Assembly (NCBI RefSeq): GCF_027942865.1
Contig: NC_134509.1
Location: forward strand, 6,796,254 to 6,860,253
Length of the DNA: 64,000 nt
Direction: 5' to 3'
Source of the DNA: Odontesthes bonariensis
Taxonomy: Eukaryota; Chordata; Actinopteri; Atheriniformes; Atherinopsidae
A program made the position numbers and the translations under genes. Position 1 is the first letter of the stretch. Each line of letters begins with the position of its first letter. This document shows positions 45,990 to 58,300 of the stretch, in pieces. The notes under the pieces were generated by a model. It had not been told where the DNA came from, did not search any database, and saw only the letters and a list, made by a program, of their open reading frames with translations.

Positions 45990-48360
45990 AAACTTGTTTC
46001 ATTCCAAAAGATCGTAGATTAGCTGATATTTATTTATAAAGATGAAATAAGTTTAGTCATCAAGGTGGTTTGTTGGAGTGTACTAAAAACTATGTTGATG
46101 CCTGTCATTGAATACTATTGGCAAGCTTTGTCAAATTCTTGAAAATAAAAACAAAGCACACAATTATTATGGTGACTAAGTAAAAATGCAGTTATCAATT
46201 ACGCTTCTGTTCCTTTGTAAACTAAAGTGTAAATTCAAGGACGGCTCATTTGGCAAGTCAAAGATAAGGAGCAACACTGTAATTCTCTTGTGCCTCATTA
46301 AAATCCATGCATCATAAAAAGACTGCATCGTTGTCTGTTTTCAGTTTAATGCATCGTGAGAATGTGGTAATAATTTTTAACAGTTTTATCATAACCTTTT
46401 CAGAAGCTTCCTACTTTTTCACCCTTATTCATTGACTTTTTGTGATTGTGCAACGGTTAGAAAGCAGCGACTTTGCTGCCTCACCAACCTTCTTAAAGTG
46501 CTGCTCACGTGGAATGTGCACATTGGTCTGTAGATGGAAGATGAAATGGACTTAGCGGTACAGTATATTTCAGGGTTGGAGGGGATGGGGTGGAGGCAAC
46601 ATTATCTCTTAGTCCCAGGCTAACCAGCAGGACCCTACATGGCCCCTTGTATCCAGACGTGGGAGGGCTAACACCCCAGCTGTTACAATCAATGTTTGAA
46701 GGTTTCACTTTCTTGAATTATATTGTGCTTCACTGTAAAATATACAAATGGTACAATTAGAAAGGAAAAAGTTTGACATCATGACCATTAGCATCTCATC
46801 AGGCTTTGAAAGGGAGCCAGAATGCACAGTACCAGAGTACTGAAACTCACAAATCTTTATGGCTTGCAGCATTTGGCTATTTAATTCACTGTTACCACAC
46901 AAATATGTCAGCCCTAACAGTTCTATATTGTTAATTGATTCAAAAAAGAAAAGAAAAAAAATGTATTTGCAACAGCCACATCGATCCAATAAACTGTGTG
47001 ACCCCCACCTCAGACTGTAATCGTCTCTGTGGTGTCAGAGCGGAGCAGGGAGGGGTCTGAGCAGCAGGGCAGAGCAGATGCAGCCGTAGCAGTGTTGTGA
47101 AAGCAGCTCTTCCTGTTGTGTGATCCTGAAACCGGGTGTACAGGGCTTCCCCGAGCATCCTGGTGGCTGTTTTCTCTTTCTTTTTTCACGCCTTTCTCCC
47201 TTCTTCCAGGCAGTGGTTGCTACCCTACACGCCCAAGCACCCATCAAACGCACATACATGCACCGCCAACACCCCTCCTTCAGGAAACTCGTTGGCCATC
47301 AATGAGACAGCACTAACTGTAGCCATTTCCTGGCCACTTGATAGAGCTGAGCACACACGCTGAGACTGCAATGCTGCAGCTGCAACTTACGCCTACCCCC
47401 GTCTTTCACTTTCCCCCACCATGTTGAACCCCATCTCCAACCACATCCCACATCCATCCTGACCTTCCTCAAACCCAACCAGCCCCGCACCCCCATCCCC
47501 CACCCAAAAAAAAAAGAAAAAAAACTGTTGCTATCACATAAATCTTTTGCTTGCTCTGTCGAATATCCATGTAGTTTGCAAAACATGTTCAGTATTCTGG
47601 GTTTTGTAACATCTCAACCAGTTAGATAGAATAAAATATTTGTACAGTTTTATTATCAGCCTAATAATCTAATACTATTTTTGTTTATTTTGAATTCAAA
47701 CATGCTGCTTGGTGTAAAGATTTCACACTGAGATGACGAGTTGCTCGACGCTTTAAGGACACGAAATGCTCCCTAAACTAAGAGAGGCAAAACATTTGGA
47801 TTTGTTGAGAAATTGTGCTGACAATGAGCAGTCTTTGGAGCCCAGTAAGAGGATGTCAAATAAGGAACAGCTAACTAAAACACACTTTATTTCTGTCTGC
47901 TGCAAGTGTGTCACAATTTCAGGGTGGGACCATCGGCCCTCCGTCTTGACAATAAGCACAGTTTGACCATAATATTCGGCAAAATTATGATTGCATGCCA
48001 AAAAAACCTCTGCTTGTGTGCTAAAGTCTGTAGCTCTGGAAGATATCATAACTGGAATGAGGAATTACAGATTATTTACAGATGAACTTCTACAGGCAAC
48101 CTATTAGTTATTTTAACCCTCTTGTGAGAGATGGTACATTTTTATGGGTCCAAGAAAGTGGAATTCATGACCCCGGATTTCCTTGATCATTAGTTATTTT
48201 TTGTGTTCGACACATAGAACTGTTGCACCTATATCAATTACTCCAAACCTTTTTTTCATTCATAATGTTTTCTATTGCATGTGTTATAAAGGAAGGATCA
48301 TTGTGATCTCTTTTCTTTTTTCAATGTAAAACAACAGATTGCTTCAGTTGATTTTGGGTG
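45990..48360. other. Intergenic stretch between the GIMAP-type gene and lyl1
   Basis: No gene is supported. There is a C-rich tract at about 47395-47505 and A-runs near 47510. Open frames here are short, unsplit by consensus sites and match nothing I know. Confidence 0.5.
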
Positions 48361-48361
48361 G

Positions 48362-48367
48362 TTTATT
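48362..48367 (-). terminator. lyl1: Candidate lyl1 poly(A) signal
   Basis: TTTATT on the plus strand is AATAAA on the minus strand, about 240 bases downstream of the lyl1 stop. Confidence 0.4.
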
Positions 48368-48608
48368 CAATTGGCTCATTGTTCTGTGAAGTTTCATGCC
48401 TTAGCCAGTCCCAAAGCGCAGTCTGGTCTTTCGGTAACACACAGAGCGTCACAATCACACTAAAAAGTTTGCACATTGCTGGTGGAAAAACACACTGTTA
48501 AAACTACAAAATACCACAAACACTTTTGGTATTTCGCGCTTCCAGGTTGTCAGTGGGACGTTTACACTCCTGATGTCTTCACAGCTCTTTGTTTGCTGTC
48601 TTTTGGTG

Positions 48609-51600
48609 TCACCGCTCATCATTCGTGGCTGCCACCATCCTTATCTGACTCTTGACCTTCCCCAGAATGCTATGGGTCACCAAAGAAGTCTTAGCACCAA
48701 AGCTCTCCTCGCTGTCCGTGTCTCCATAGCAACTGGAAGTTGCTGGGGAATTAGCTAGGACGATGACTGAATCATTTGAGTCCCTGTGGGCCGACACTGT
48801 GGCGGGACGGACTGTTGCTGGTGGAGTGTCGCAATGAAAAAGAGGCCTCCGTTTGTTGCTGTCCAGCCCGGCAGCAGCGCTCTCATCCTCAGCGCTATCC
48901 TCAGCTGAGTCCCTGCTCTTGTCCTTGGCCTGGTCATTGAGCAGGGTGACGAGGAAGTTGATGTACTTCACAGCCAAACGCAGGATTTCATTCTTACTCA
49001 GCTTCTTGTCAGGCGGGTGTGTGGGGATTAGTTTTCTCAGCTCGGAGAAAGCCCCGTTCACGTTCTGCTGTCGCCAGCGCTCGCGGCTGTTGGTGAAGAC
49101 CCGACGGGCGAGTTTCTGAGGAGGGCCTGTCAGAAACACGTAAACGCTGTGTAAATGTGCAAGACCTTAGAATATCATACACACATTTTCCTGTTGTCAA
49201 GAAATACCTTGAAAAGAGCAATGAGTGAATTTTTCCCCACTCACAAGTAGCCAAAACCTAATTTCTCTACGTATCAGACTTCCATCAGTTTCCAAGGCAA
49301 TCTAGACGATTATATCAAGTTCTGTTATTACCATAAACATTCCCATAATCTACATGTTGCCATAACATGTATTAATCCTCTACTTCAAAAGGACTTTAAA
49401 CAGATGTACTTTGTTCTTCCATTTGAATGATGTCACTGAGATGTATATACATCTCCAGCAGGAACTAATAAGCATGGTGTTACTAATGAAGTAGTGAAAT
49501 ATTGAGTTCAGTGAAAAAATACAAACTATCCCCAACCCAATCCACTGAATATGATTTGAACATCAGCAGCAATTTCTCCAAAACAGTTTGAACTGATGTC
49601 ATTTTCTATTTTGTCTCACAGACTCACATTCGTTGATCTCCATCTCAAAGTGTGATGACGGCCTCCTCTTGACGCGACTGTTATTGATGACGCCATAACC
49701 TCCTCCTGAAGGTCCCAGGTACGAACTATAGATGAAAAAAAGCACACACACATAATAATGTTAACAATTAACCTAGAAATTAAAATGACTGAATAGACAG
49801 AATGAATAGAATGAATAAATGGCTAGATAGATAGCTAAAGATGGTGGGACTCTGTTACGGTTAAGTTGATTGAGTGTCCGAGCTCAGTTTCAGCCCAGTT
49901 CCAAAAAGCCAGAGTAACGACTGATTCTTTTTAGAGGAGGAGGAAATAGATCAATGCATTCTGCTACTTAACCAACCCAAAGAGAAGAGTGGAGAGGATC
50001 TTATTCCCAGACCTCCATGACAGATAGGGAGGCCATAGTTATATCCAGTGTGAAAATGTGTCCTACTTCTTTTAACACAGTAGATGCTTTTCTGTTACAC
50101 CCTGCAAAACTGTATAAAGTTCTTTGTAGAACAGAGAATAGATGAACAGTAGGAGGGCTTAGTTAATGACTGCAAATGAATGCCTCTCTTCACAAGAGCA
50201 AGTGATGAGCTGCCAACTCCTGGACCCCCAAAAAGAGCTCAAAGGGTTCTGTTTTGTGGCATTTTGTCAGTTTAATGGCTAAATTTAGCCATCATAAAGT
50301 GTTTTCTTCAGGTTTTTCGGGGATAAATGCTCAAAAGATTTCAACGGTTCAACTCCTCTTTAGCAAACCAAATGTTCCTTTGCGAGGTCGCTTTTTAAGA
50401 GCACACATCCTGCTGTCATTTTCACATTTCACAAGTGCGGTGCGGGCACTATAAATCATAATAGGAAGTCATGAAATCCCAGCAGTTGAAGTTGAAAATA
50501 GAAACCAGCAGAGCATCATCACTAGCTCAGGAAGTTATATTATAGCAGGTTTAATAGTTTTGCTGTACACATCTGTTGGTGTCAAATCTGTTCACTAATT
50601 CTTTCACATTTTCTTCATATGCTTAAATTTGACTTTCAGGATTATTTACCTGCGATGAAACTGATATTCCACAAGCTACATTTTTCAATTGGTTATTGGA
50701 TAACACTACCAGAGTTATCTGCTGATCTTGTTGTCTCCAATCTTAGGGCTTGGGTAGATCAGATAGGATCAGATAGAAGAGTGAAAAGTACCAAAAGATT
50801 ACACAGAATGACACTATGATAATTGCCTTGTGACTTCATTTATTAGCTCTTTTGGTCTTCAGATTTCTTCAGGTAAAATTAAAAGAAGAAGCACAAAACG
50901 TGCCACAAACAGGTACAAGAACGATCGGCTTGATTTTAAAAGGTTATAAGTCAAAAGAGTTGGGAAGAGACATACTTATGGAGGAATTCAAATTAGTTTA
51001 ATCTCACCTGGTCAGGAAGGGGTGTGCAGTCAGGTACTGCTGAGCTAGCAGGGGCCCCGGAGAAGCAGCTGAGGGGCCTCCAGGACCTCCAGATAATCCA
51101 GAAGCTCCAGGGCCTACCATGGGTAAACAAGTCTGCTGGCTGCGCCGAATGTCCCCGTGTATGAGGTTAGGAATTGGATGGAGGGCAGTCAAAGGCGTAT
51201 TGGGGAGCGGGAGAGGAGGCTTGCTGTGACCAAGACTGATGACTGGAATGTGTGGAGGAAGAGGTGAGGATGATGAGGATGAAAGGAGGGCTGTGGTGGT
51301 GGTTGGAGGGGGCAGAGTGCAGGGAGAAGTCTTGGCTGGTGCTGGGAGGAGTGGAGGTGGAGAGGAAAGACTTGGCGACCCATTTGTTGAAGCTGCAGCA
51401 GTGGCAACGCTTTTCAACCCCCGTAGTTTTTCCTCCTCCTCCTCCTCCTCCTCCATCTCCACGTTGGCAAGCTCAGGTGTAGCAGTTGTATCTGCTTGGT
51501 GGTTGGTTGACACCGTTGTCAGGGTGATGGGAGACCGAGCTAAGATGGCAGTAGGGGTGTCTGTCTGCTCAGTTTTGTTCACAGGATGTTGGCTGCTGAG

Positions 51601-51750
51601 AGGGTCCAAGGATGCTAGATTCTGGCTCTGGAGGGGACTGTGCTGCTCAGCAGACACACAGGATGGTGAGGAGGTCCTGGAGGATGAGGGGGGGCGAGGT
51701 AGGTCGTGAGGTGAGGCAGGTGAGGCAGGGGGGTTCAGCTTCTCCATCAT
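48609..51750 (-). CDS. lyl1: LYL1, basic helix-loop-helix transcription factor
   Basis: Three exons join in phase: 51750-51008, 49725-49628 and 49126-48609, giving 452 residues. The first exon encodes a long Ser/Pro/Thr-rich N-terminus starting [14 protein letters not shown], with an acidic run of glutamates near residue 100. The second gives [15 protein letters not shown], like the matching TAL1 segment. The third carries the bHLH domain (about 286-342), with [20 protein letters not shown] in the basic region and helix 1 and [19 protein letters not shown] in helix 2. TAL1/LYL1 proteins pair with E-proteins on E-boxes and work with GATA, LMO2 and LDB1 in blood and endothelial cells. QKLARRVF (TAL1 has KVVRRIF) and linkage to nfix favour lyl1. 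The large N-terminus is longer than in human LYL1 (about 280 residues in all). Confidence 0.9.
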
Positions 51751-54700
51751 GATGTTGAAGTCTCTTGAGGGAACCTCGTCAGTTTCAGGCTCTCTTTCTT
51801 CTCAGCTGTCCAGTAAGTGTCTCGTCCCCGTTGTGCTTTTATGGAGGTTTGAATAAAGCCAATGAACTCCCCACTTTACCATCAACAGCTTGTCCTGCAG
51901 GGCACTTAAACCTCTTCTAAGTGTATGTTTATAGAGTTTATCAATAGAGGTGACTCACAACCCTTTGTTTACTCTTCCTCTGTTAAGTTTTTCTGCTTTT
52001 CCTCGTATGAAATATAGAATATAGATTTTCCTCAGACCAACCTGAAAGCCATCAGTCGTCCTTTTTGATGCCAGAGTTAGCATGCAGGTTTTTGTGTCTT
52101 TGATGGGTCTACATGTCCCCCTCATCCAGGTCTAGTCAGCTTTATTCCTATCACTTAATATCACAAAACACAAATTGGCCTCTAAGAACTACAGAGCGCC
52201 TTCTGTCACTACATCATGGTTTCGGATTCGTTCAAACTCCCCAAAACTTTCATTTTGATGCAGCCTCGCTCATTTTTCCCGCCTCCGATGGGTCTTGTGT
52301 AGTAGCAAAGTATGAGCCCTCACTTATTCCAGTGGAACAACTGCAGTCCTCTCAGTCTTGAAGGAACGGCTACTCCTCCGTTGTCGACTCTGGCTCCAGC
52401 GTGCAGCAGACACGGCTGTTGTGTTTTGGTGTGAGGTGGATGTCTGTATTTTTTTTACAGTACATCCTGAGTGGCAAATTTTAAGTTTAGAACAAGTCTC
52501 GAGTGGCTTCTCTTTATGAGTCCGTCCGTCTATCTGTCTGCGTGAGGATGTGACTCAAAATCCTTGCAAGGATTCAAAATGCTCCAAATCCTTGAAGGTT
52601 GGATTGACATCAAAGAGTCTGTTGAACAAAAGAAAAAAGGGGGGAAAAAGGTGCACTCAGGATACGCAAAATGTTTGATGCATATTTAGTGAAGGCAGTA
52701 TGTTATGAAACATGCCTGACATTTCAGTTCACACACAAGCACCACAACAGCTGGTACTAAAACGTAAGAGGGACTGTTGCTGTTTGAGGATTCCTCAGTG
52801 GACGATGGTCTGCAGTTCAAAATGTAAATTCAGCACATGGATGGACTTAAAAAGCTGGATATTGAGGAACTTTGTGAGTTGTACTTTATTGAGTACAAAT
52901 GGAAAATAGTTTTGTACTCTGAACAGCAAAGTGGACGGTTCCTATAATTGCTCAGGTTTTGCAATCGCAAGTGTTCCTGTTTTGTTTTTTCTGGTCGTCA
53001 TGACTTTATTTCGGACAGTTCTGTCTTTCGCAGTCATGTCTGGGGACGACACATGCATGTGGCTATGAATAATATCATCATCATATCATCAGTATCATAA
53101 TATCATTCAATATCATTTTGCAGTGCCATTATATTTAATGTTATGTAAAAATATCCTGGTTAAAACAACTTTTAACTAAGCTGCGCATTCGGAGAGGTGA
53201 AGATTCATTTTTATCTTGGTTTTAAAAAAGCAAGACGCAACAACACATGATAACTTATAACGAAAGGCTCTAGTTCTTAAAAAAAATGTTTCGCATTGCA
53301 AGTCAAAAATACAAAGCAATTAAGTATCCTACTTATTGAATATGCCACGTATTTGCATTACATGCAATGTTTTCAAATTTAAATGATCCTTATTGAACAG
53401 AAATTTTGATTACACAATACCGGTATGTTGTTAATTCAATGTGATCTGTAGACTGTCATGGGAAAACTAATATTTATATAAGAATTTGTTAGTTAATGTC
53501 CATCCAAGCAAACTGATTTCCAATTTAATTTCTGTCTTTATCCCTTAACATTAAAATCATCTCATTCTTTATCACAAAAACTTTTTTTTACTTGGTATAT
53601 TCTATTGAAGGCTCCTGCACATGTCCCACATGTGCCATATGGTACTTTGGCTTGGTAATCTATATTAACAGGATTTAAAATAAGCTGCAGATTTGTCTTT
53701 ACTAAAATAGTGAACAAAAAAAAAAGTATAGATTATAAAAGATAAATTACCCCAAATACTTACAAACACATAGTGACGTCCACTGTGGCTCCTGCGTCAG
53801 TCAGGCAAACTCTGTCAGTTCAAGTGATCTGCGAACGCACATGTTGTATATGCACAGCGCTTGACGTTGTCTTCCTCCTCCTTCAGGTCTCTCGTACTCC
53901 TCTGCAGCCTGTCAGCAGCTGTCTGTCAGTGTCTGAGGTCAGAACTGGAGCCAAATTGTCTGATACCACTCAAAAAAAAATCCGCTCGCTTTGGAAATGA
54001 AAAATTATTATTATTAAAAAGTAGTTACAAAAGACACAACATTACAGTAAGGGCACAGCATTGAAAACGTATATATTTGTTTTTTTAGTTGGGAAGTTGC
54101 TCCTTAGAACGAAGACGCACTCAAAGCACGGAGATAGACGGTAAGGGTCTCTGCCACCCCCCCCTCGGCCACATGTCATCCTCACCTCTCTGTCTCTGTC
54201 TTTCTCTGCCCTGTCTGTCCCTATCCCTCTTCCTCGCCAAGAAGACACAATGCTCTAGTTGGTAGCCAGAGTTCTGGTCCTGGCAAATCAGAGGTGGGAG
54301 AGAGAAAAGGGAGAGAGAAAGGGAACCATGTTGCAAGGAGAGTTTTCCGCTCCCTGCTGGACAAGAGGATGTGCTAGTACAATGTGGTGGCTGCTGATAA
54401 GAGCCTCAAAAGCTGCCTGTGGTCTGTAGATAAGGAACCTTCCCCACCCCTCCTCTACCCCCACCACCAATACACACACAAACAGGTTCACGCCTACATG
54501 CATGCACACACACATAAACACAGTACAAGACTGGTCAATCCCAGACTTTGAGAGGATTTGGACTCTTTCCAAACAAAGATGTGCCATTGCACTTACATCA
54601 CAATGTATTAAACAGACAGAGCAGACAGTTATACAGTGCATAAATAAACAAAGCCACGGATGACACGTTTATCTTCGCTTAAATTGGCTACCTTAATCGA

Positions 54701-55080
54701 TTAATAGATACCTTATTCCCCAATAAGATGTAATTGCAGAAGCATTATGCAAACACTTAAAGGTTATACGTATAGGATCAGAGACAAATTCAGAAAATTA
54801 ACTGACTGACCATCTGTCATCTACATGTATCTGTTGTTTGTAGACTCTTAAATGTGAGAAAAAATCAAGGGGAAATTAATCTATCTGGGTTTTAAAAGAT
54901 CAAGTGTGAAGAACTATAGAGTTAATTTGTCACCTCGGGCTCTGGTGCACGCAAGAGAAATCTATATAATGATTCATTGAGAAAATAATAAACAGGGTGT
55001 TTGACTCTAAAATCAGTCAGTTGCAGTCTAAAGCCCCTCTATATAATGTGATATACATATATATACTATATAATAACAGT
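51751..55080. other. lyl1 upstream region, proximal
   Basis: It holds the lyl1 5' UTR and promoter, whose cap site I cannot place. No TATA box is obvious. Open frames at 52113, 52712, 53773 and on the minus strand at 54121-54641 are low-complexity and unspliced. No gene is supported. Confidence 0.45.
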
Positions 55081-55335
55081 CTTCCAGAAGATGTGAGACA
55101 GGCCTCAACTCTGACAATGTTTAAATCCAGGCTGAAAACAATTCTGTTTAGCTGTGCATATGACACCTGAAAGTATTTTATCTGCACTCTTCACTTTTAA
55201 ATGAATGAATTTTTTTATTTTTTATTTTTTATTTATTTTTAATGATTTTAATGCCTTCTTGTGATTTTATGTAGCTGTAAAGCACTTTGAATTACCTTGT
55301 GTACGAATTGTGCTCTATAAATAAAATTGCCTTAC
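55081..55335 (+). mobile_element. LINE ORF2 C-terminus and 3' tail
   Basis: The frame from 55081 reads LPEDVRQASTLTMFKSRLK, followed by TILFSCAYDT and a stop. This is the typical end of an L2/CR1-type LINE polyprotein. Then come GTAAAGCACTTTGAATT and GTGCTCTATAAATAAAATTG, the usual tail. The 5' part is missing. Confidence 0.75.
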
Positions 55336-58300
55336 CTATAACTGCATCACATCTGCACAAATAATTATCACTCAGTGGGTCAAAGGAAGATATTTTAGTC
55401 CCTAGTTTCTGCTGTTGCATCAGAACACACCTGTGTCACTGATGACCAATACACAAGTCGTCATTGTGGTAACTTTCCTCTCCAAGAGCTCTGAACTTCC
55501 TTCCTCCCACCCCCCCAAATCCTCGGTGATCACCCATTCCTGTTCACTTCGCCCAATCTGTCGCTCTTCGCGTGTCTCTCTTTCGCCCCACAGGGTCAGT
55601 ACTTCTTCTACATTCCCTCAGTCATTTCCTCCTCAGACAGTCTGAAACACAAACATTATAAAGCTTTTACAGTTACCTGACCCTCAGGGTCCTGGGAAAG
55701 AAAGAGGTCCCGCTGAGCAACAAATCTGTCATCAACCTCATCATCATCATCATTGTTGTTTTTTTTTGCCCCCTTGTCATTGCAGTGATCTTTGCCATCA
55801 TCATTATAAACAATAATGGCTGGGTCTGTGGAATCAGAGAGCAGACAGTGTCATCTATTGGTCGTCACACTTTTTTGCGTCCGACAGCTGCGGTTCTGGT
55901 TGATCACACTCTGTGTGCCAGAATAACGTTGTAGTGGCACCGTTGCGCTTGCAGATGCAGAATTAATTTGCCTGCAACATATAAAGAGCTACTCGAGGGA
56001 CAAACAGACATCCTTTGGGATTAGCTTTTCCTGTGCTTTACTGTACATTCTCTTGTTAAAAGTATTTTAATGAAACAGAAATGTTGATTTTATTTCTGTT
56101 CCTCTCTGTGGTTTGTTCAAAATACAGTTGAAAAATTCATTCATTCCTTTTTGTTGACTCGTGGCACTACTGAGAAATCTATCAAAAGCAAATATTTCAA
56201 AATGAGCAAAATAAGTCTTGTTTAAACATTTGATATTAAGTATTTTTATTACTCTTAACTGTTGTTACAGAGTTGTTTTTATTCCAATATTTCCATTGAT
56301 CTATTATGAAAAATATGTTGTGAGGATAAAATCAGGTTAAAAGCATTAACATGAAAATAATAACAACTGAACTGTTCGTTAGCGTCTTAAGCAATTATGA
56401 CAAAACATTTCCTGAGTAATTTTTCTCCTCAGTCTCTGCCGGTTTCACACACAAAATTCTTATTAAATTTGCGCTTGAACAAATGAGCTAAAAAAAGCTA
56501 AAAAATCAAATAAATAAGAGATGAAATTGAACCAAACTGAACTGTGACCACAAAGGCTTTGAGAATCCAGCCTAAATGCAAAATCTTTCCAACAGCTGTA
56601 ACTTCATAAGAACATGTAAAGTTCCTTCTGTGAGCAACTAATCACTTTACATCTTGGGTTTCCCCTTTCTAAGGGTAAAGCCCTGACTTCTCATACAATC
56701 AGAGTTACCTGTGGAATAGAGAAACAAAATGAATTGTTGAGTCTCTCAATTAGGCCCAGTTTGAACGCTGAAACTGCAAATGAGGAATAATAATAGAAGC
56801 AAACGATAACAGACAGCTTCCGCTTTGCCCGAGTGAGGAAGAAATCAAGAGAGAATTGTTTTAATCTCAGAGCATTGGTGTCACGCCCTCCTCCTGGCTA
56901 TCTCAAAATAGAAGTATTGACGGGGCCTTTGAGCGAAGGGCAAGTGTGCTCGTGTGAGTGTGGATGTGCACCTTCAGAAGCATTGATTGCCTTGCTTGGT
57001 CAGTGAGCATGTGTGACCCGTAGAAAATAACAACTATTAAATCATAGTTGATTTGACAGCTATCTGTTATCATTATACAATTGTGGTCAGGTAGACAGCA
57101 TTTAAAACTGCAAAATTCGGAAAATCAAGCCACATAAGTTCAACAGAAATGCAGTAAATGCAGTAAGCAGAAGAGGTAACTCTCTTCTTCTAAGAAAATG
57201 ACAGCACAAACTGTTTCTGGAAACAAATTAAGTCAAATCTATATGATTGTGTGAGTCATATGGCTGCAGTCTCTGGCAGAGTCATGGAAATCTTGAAAAC
57301 TGAACTTCCTTTGTGATTAAAACCTAAACCATTAGCAACCATTACAACTAGCATCTGAGTTTTGCTCAGGTCTCCTTCTTCTCTTTGATTTTAATTAATT
57401 GAATTGTAAACAAGCTCATGAGAATGATATCGCAAAGTGTAATCGCCGTAACAGGTTATCTACCCGTTCCTGCTTTGGTAGCCTTGCAAGGACTCTTTGA
57501 ATGACTCAGCCCTTATCAGATATTTCACGAAGCCATACAGGTGAATTTAGCTGTGCCACTTCTTGACCATTCGTTTCTGATGTATTTTCCTAATGTGAGT
57601 TACATGTTGACTGATGGCAAAATTTAGCAAACATCAGTCACCACATGCTATTGATCTTACCAGATCAAAGCTGTAAAAGCTGACCCCCTAAAATTCAGAG
57701 ATCCCCTAAATATGTCTCACTCACATATTTGGGTCTATGTGCTGCATTTGTTACTCAGACCGTGTAAACTTCTGCTAGATGGGAAATTACTTAAAACTGG
57801 TCTCTCCCACCCTGATATTACCCCATTTATGTTGCAGATGTGCAGCTTTGATTTCAAAAGCGAATGCACCTGATACTTCAAAAGATGCAGTCTACAGGAG
57901 GCAGCCGTCGTGCTCGAAGTGAAGGCCTAAGGGTATTCCTTCTGTAAATTCAACGTTTACATTTTAACTTTTCATTTTCTATAAAAGGAAAATCCAAATA
58001 ATCCTTTTTTTAAAGCACACATTTGAGGTCAAGAGAGCAGGAGATGAAAACAACTCAGAGAAAACACAATGTTTGTGCTATTAAAAAGCAACGATAGGCA
58101 GATTGTCACCCTCACACAATCCGAGCTTCAAAAGTAAATGACCATAAAGCGAGGACATGGGAATGCACAAGAAAACACACACACACTCCCTAAATTGGGC
58201 TCCATGGCCACATTTCCTCCATGTCATGTAAACACTATTGTGCGCCGGGCGATAGGGATCACTGGAACCTAATTGTTTGAGGCAATATTCGCAGTGAATT

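Noticed and set aside
51239-51709. 156-codon plus-strand frame
   Set aside because: It is antisense to lyl1 exon 1 and made of Gly/Ser/Val runs from the low-complexity region.
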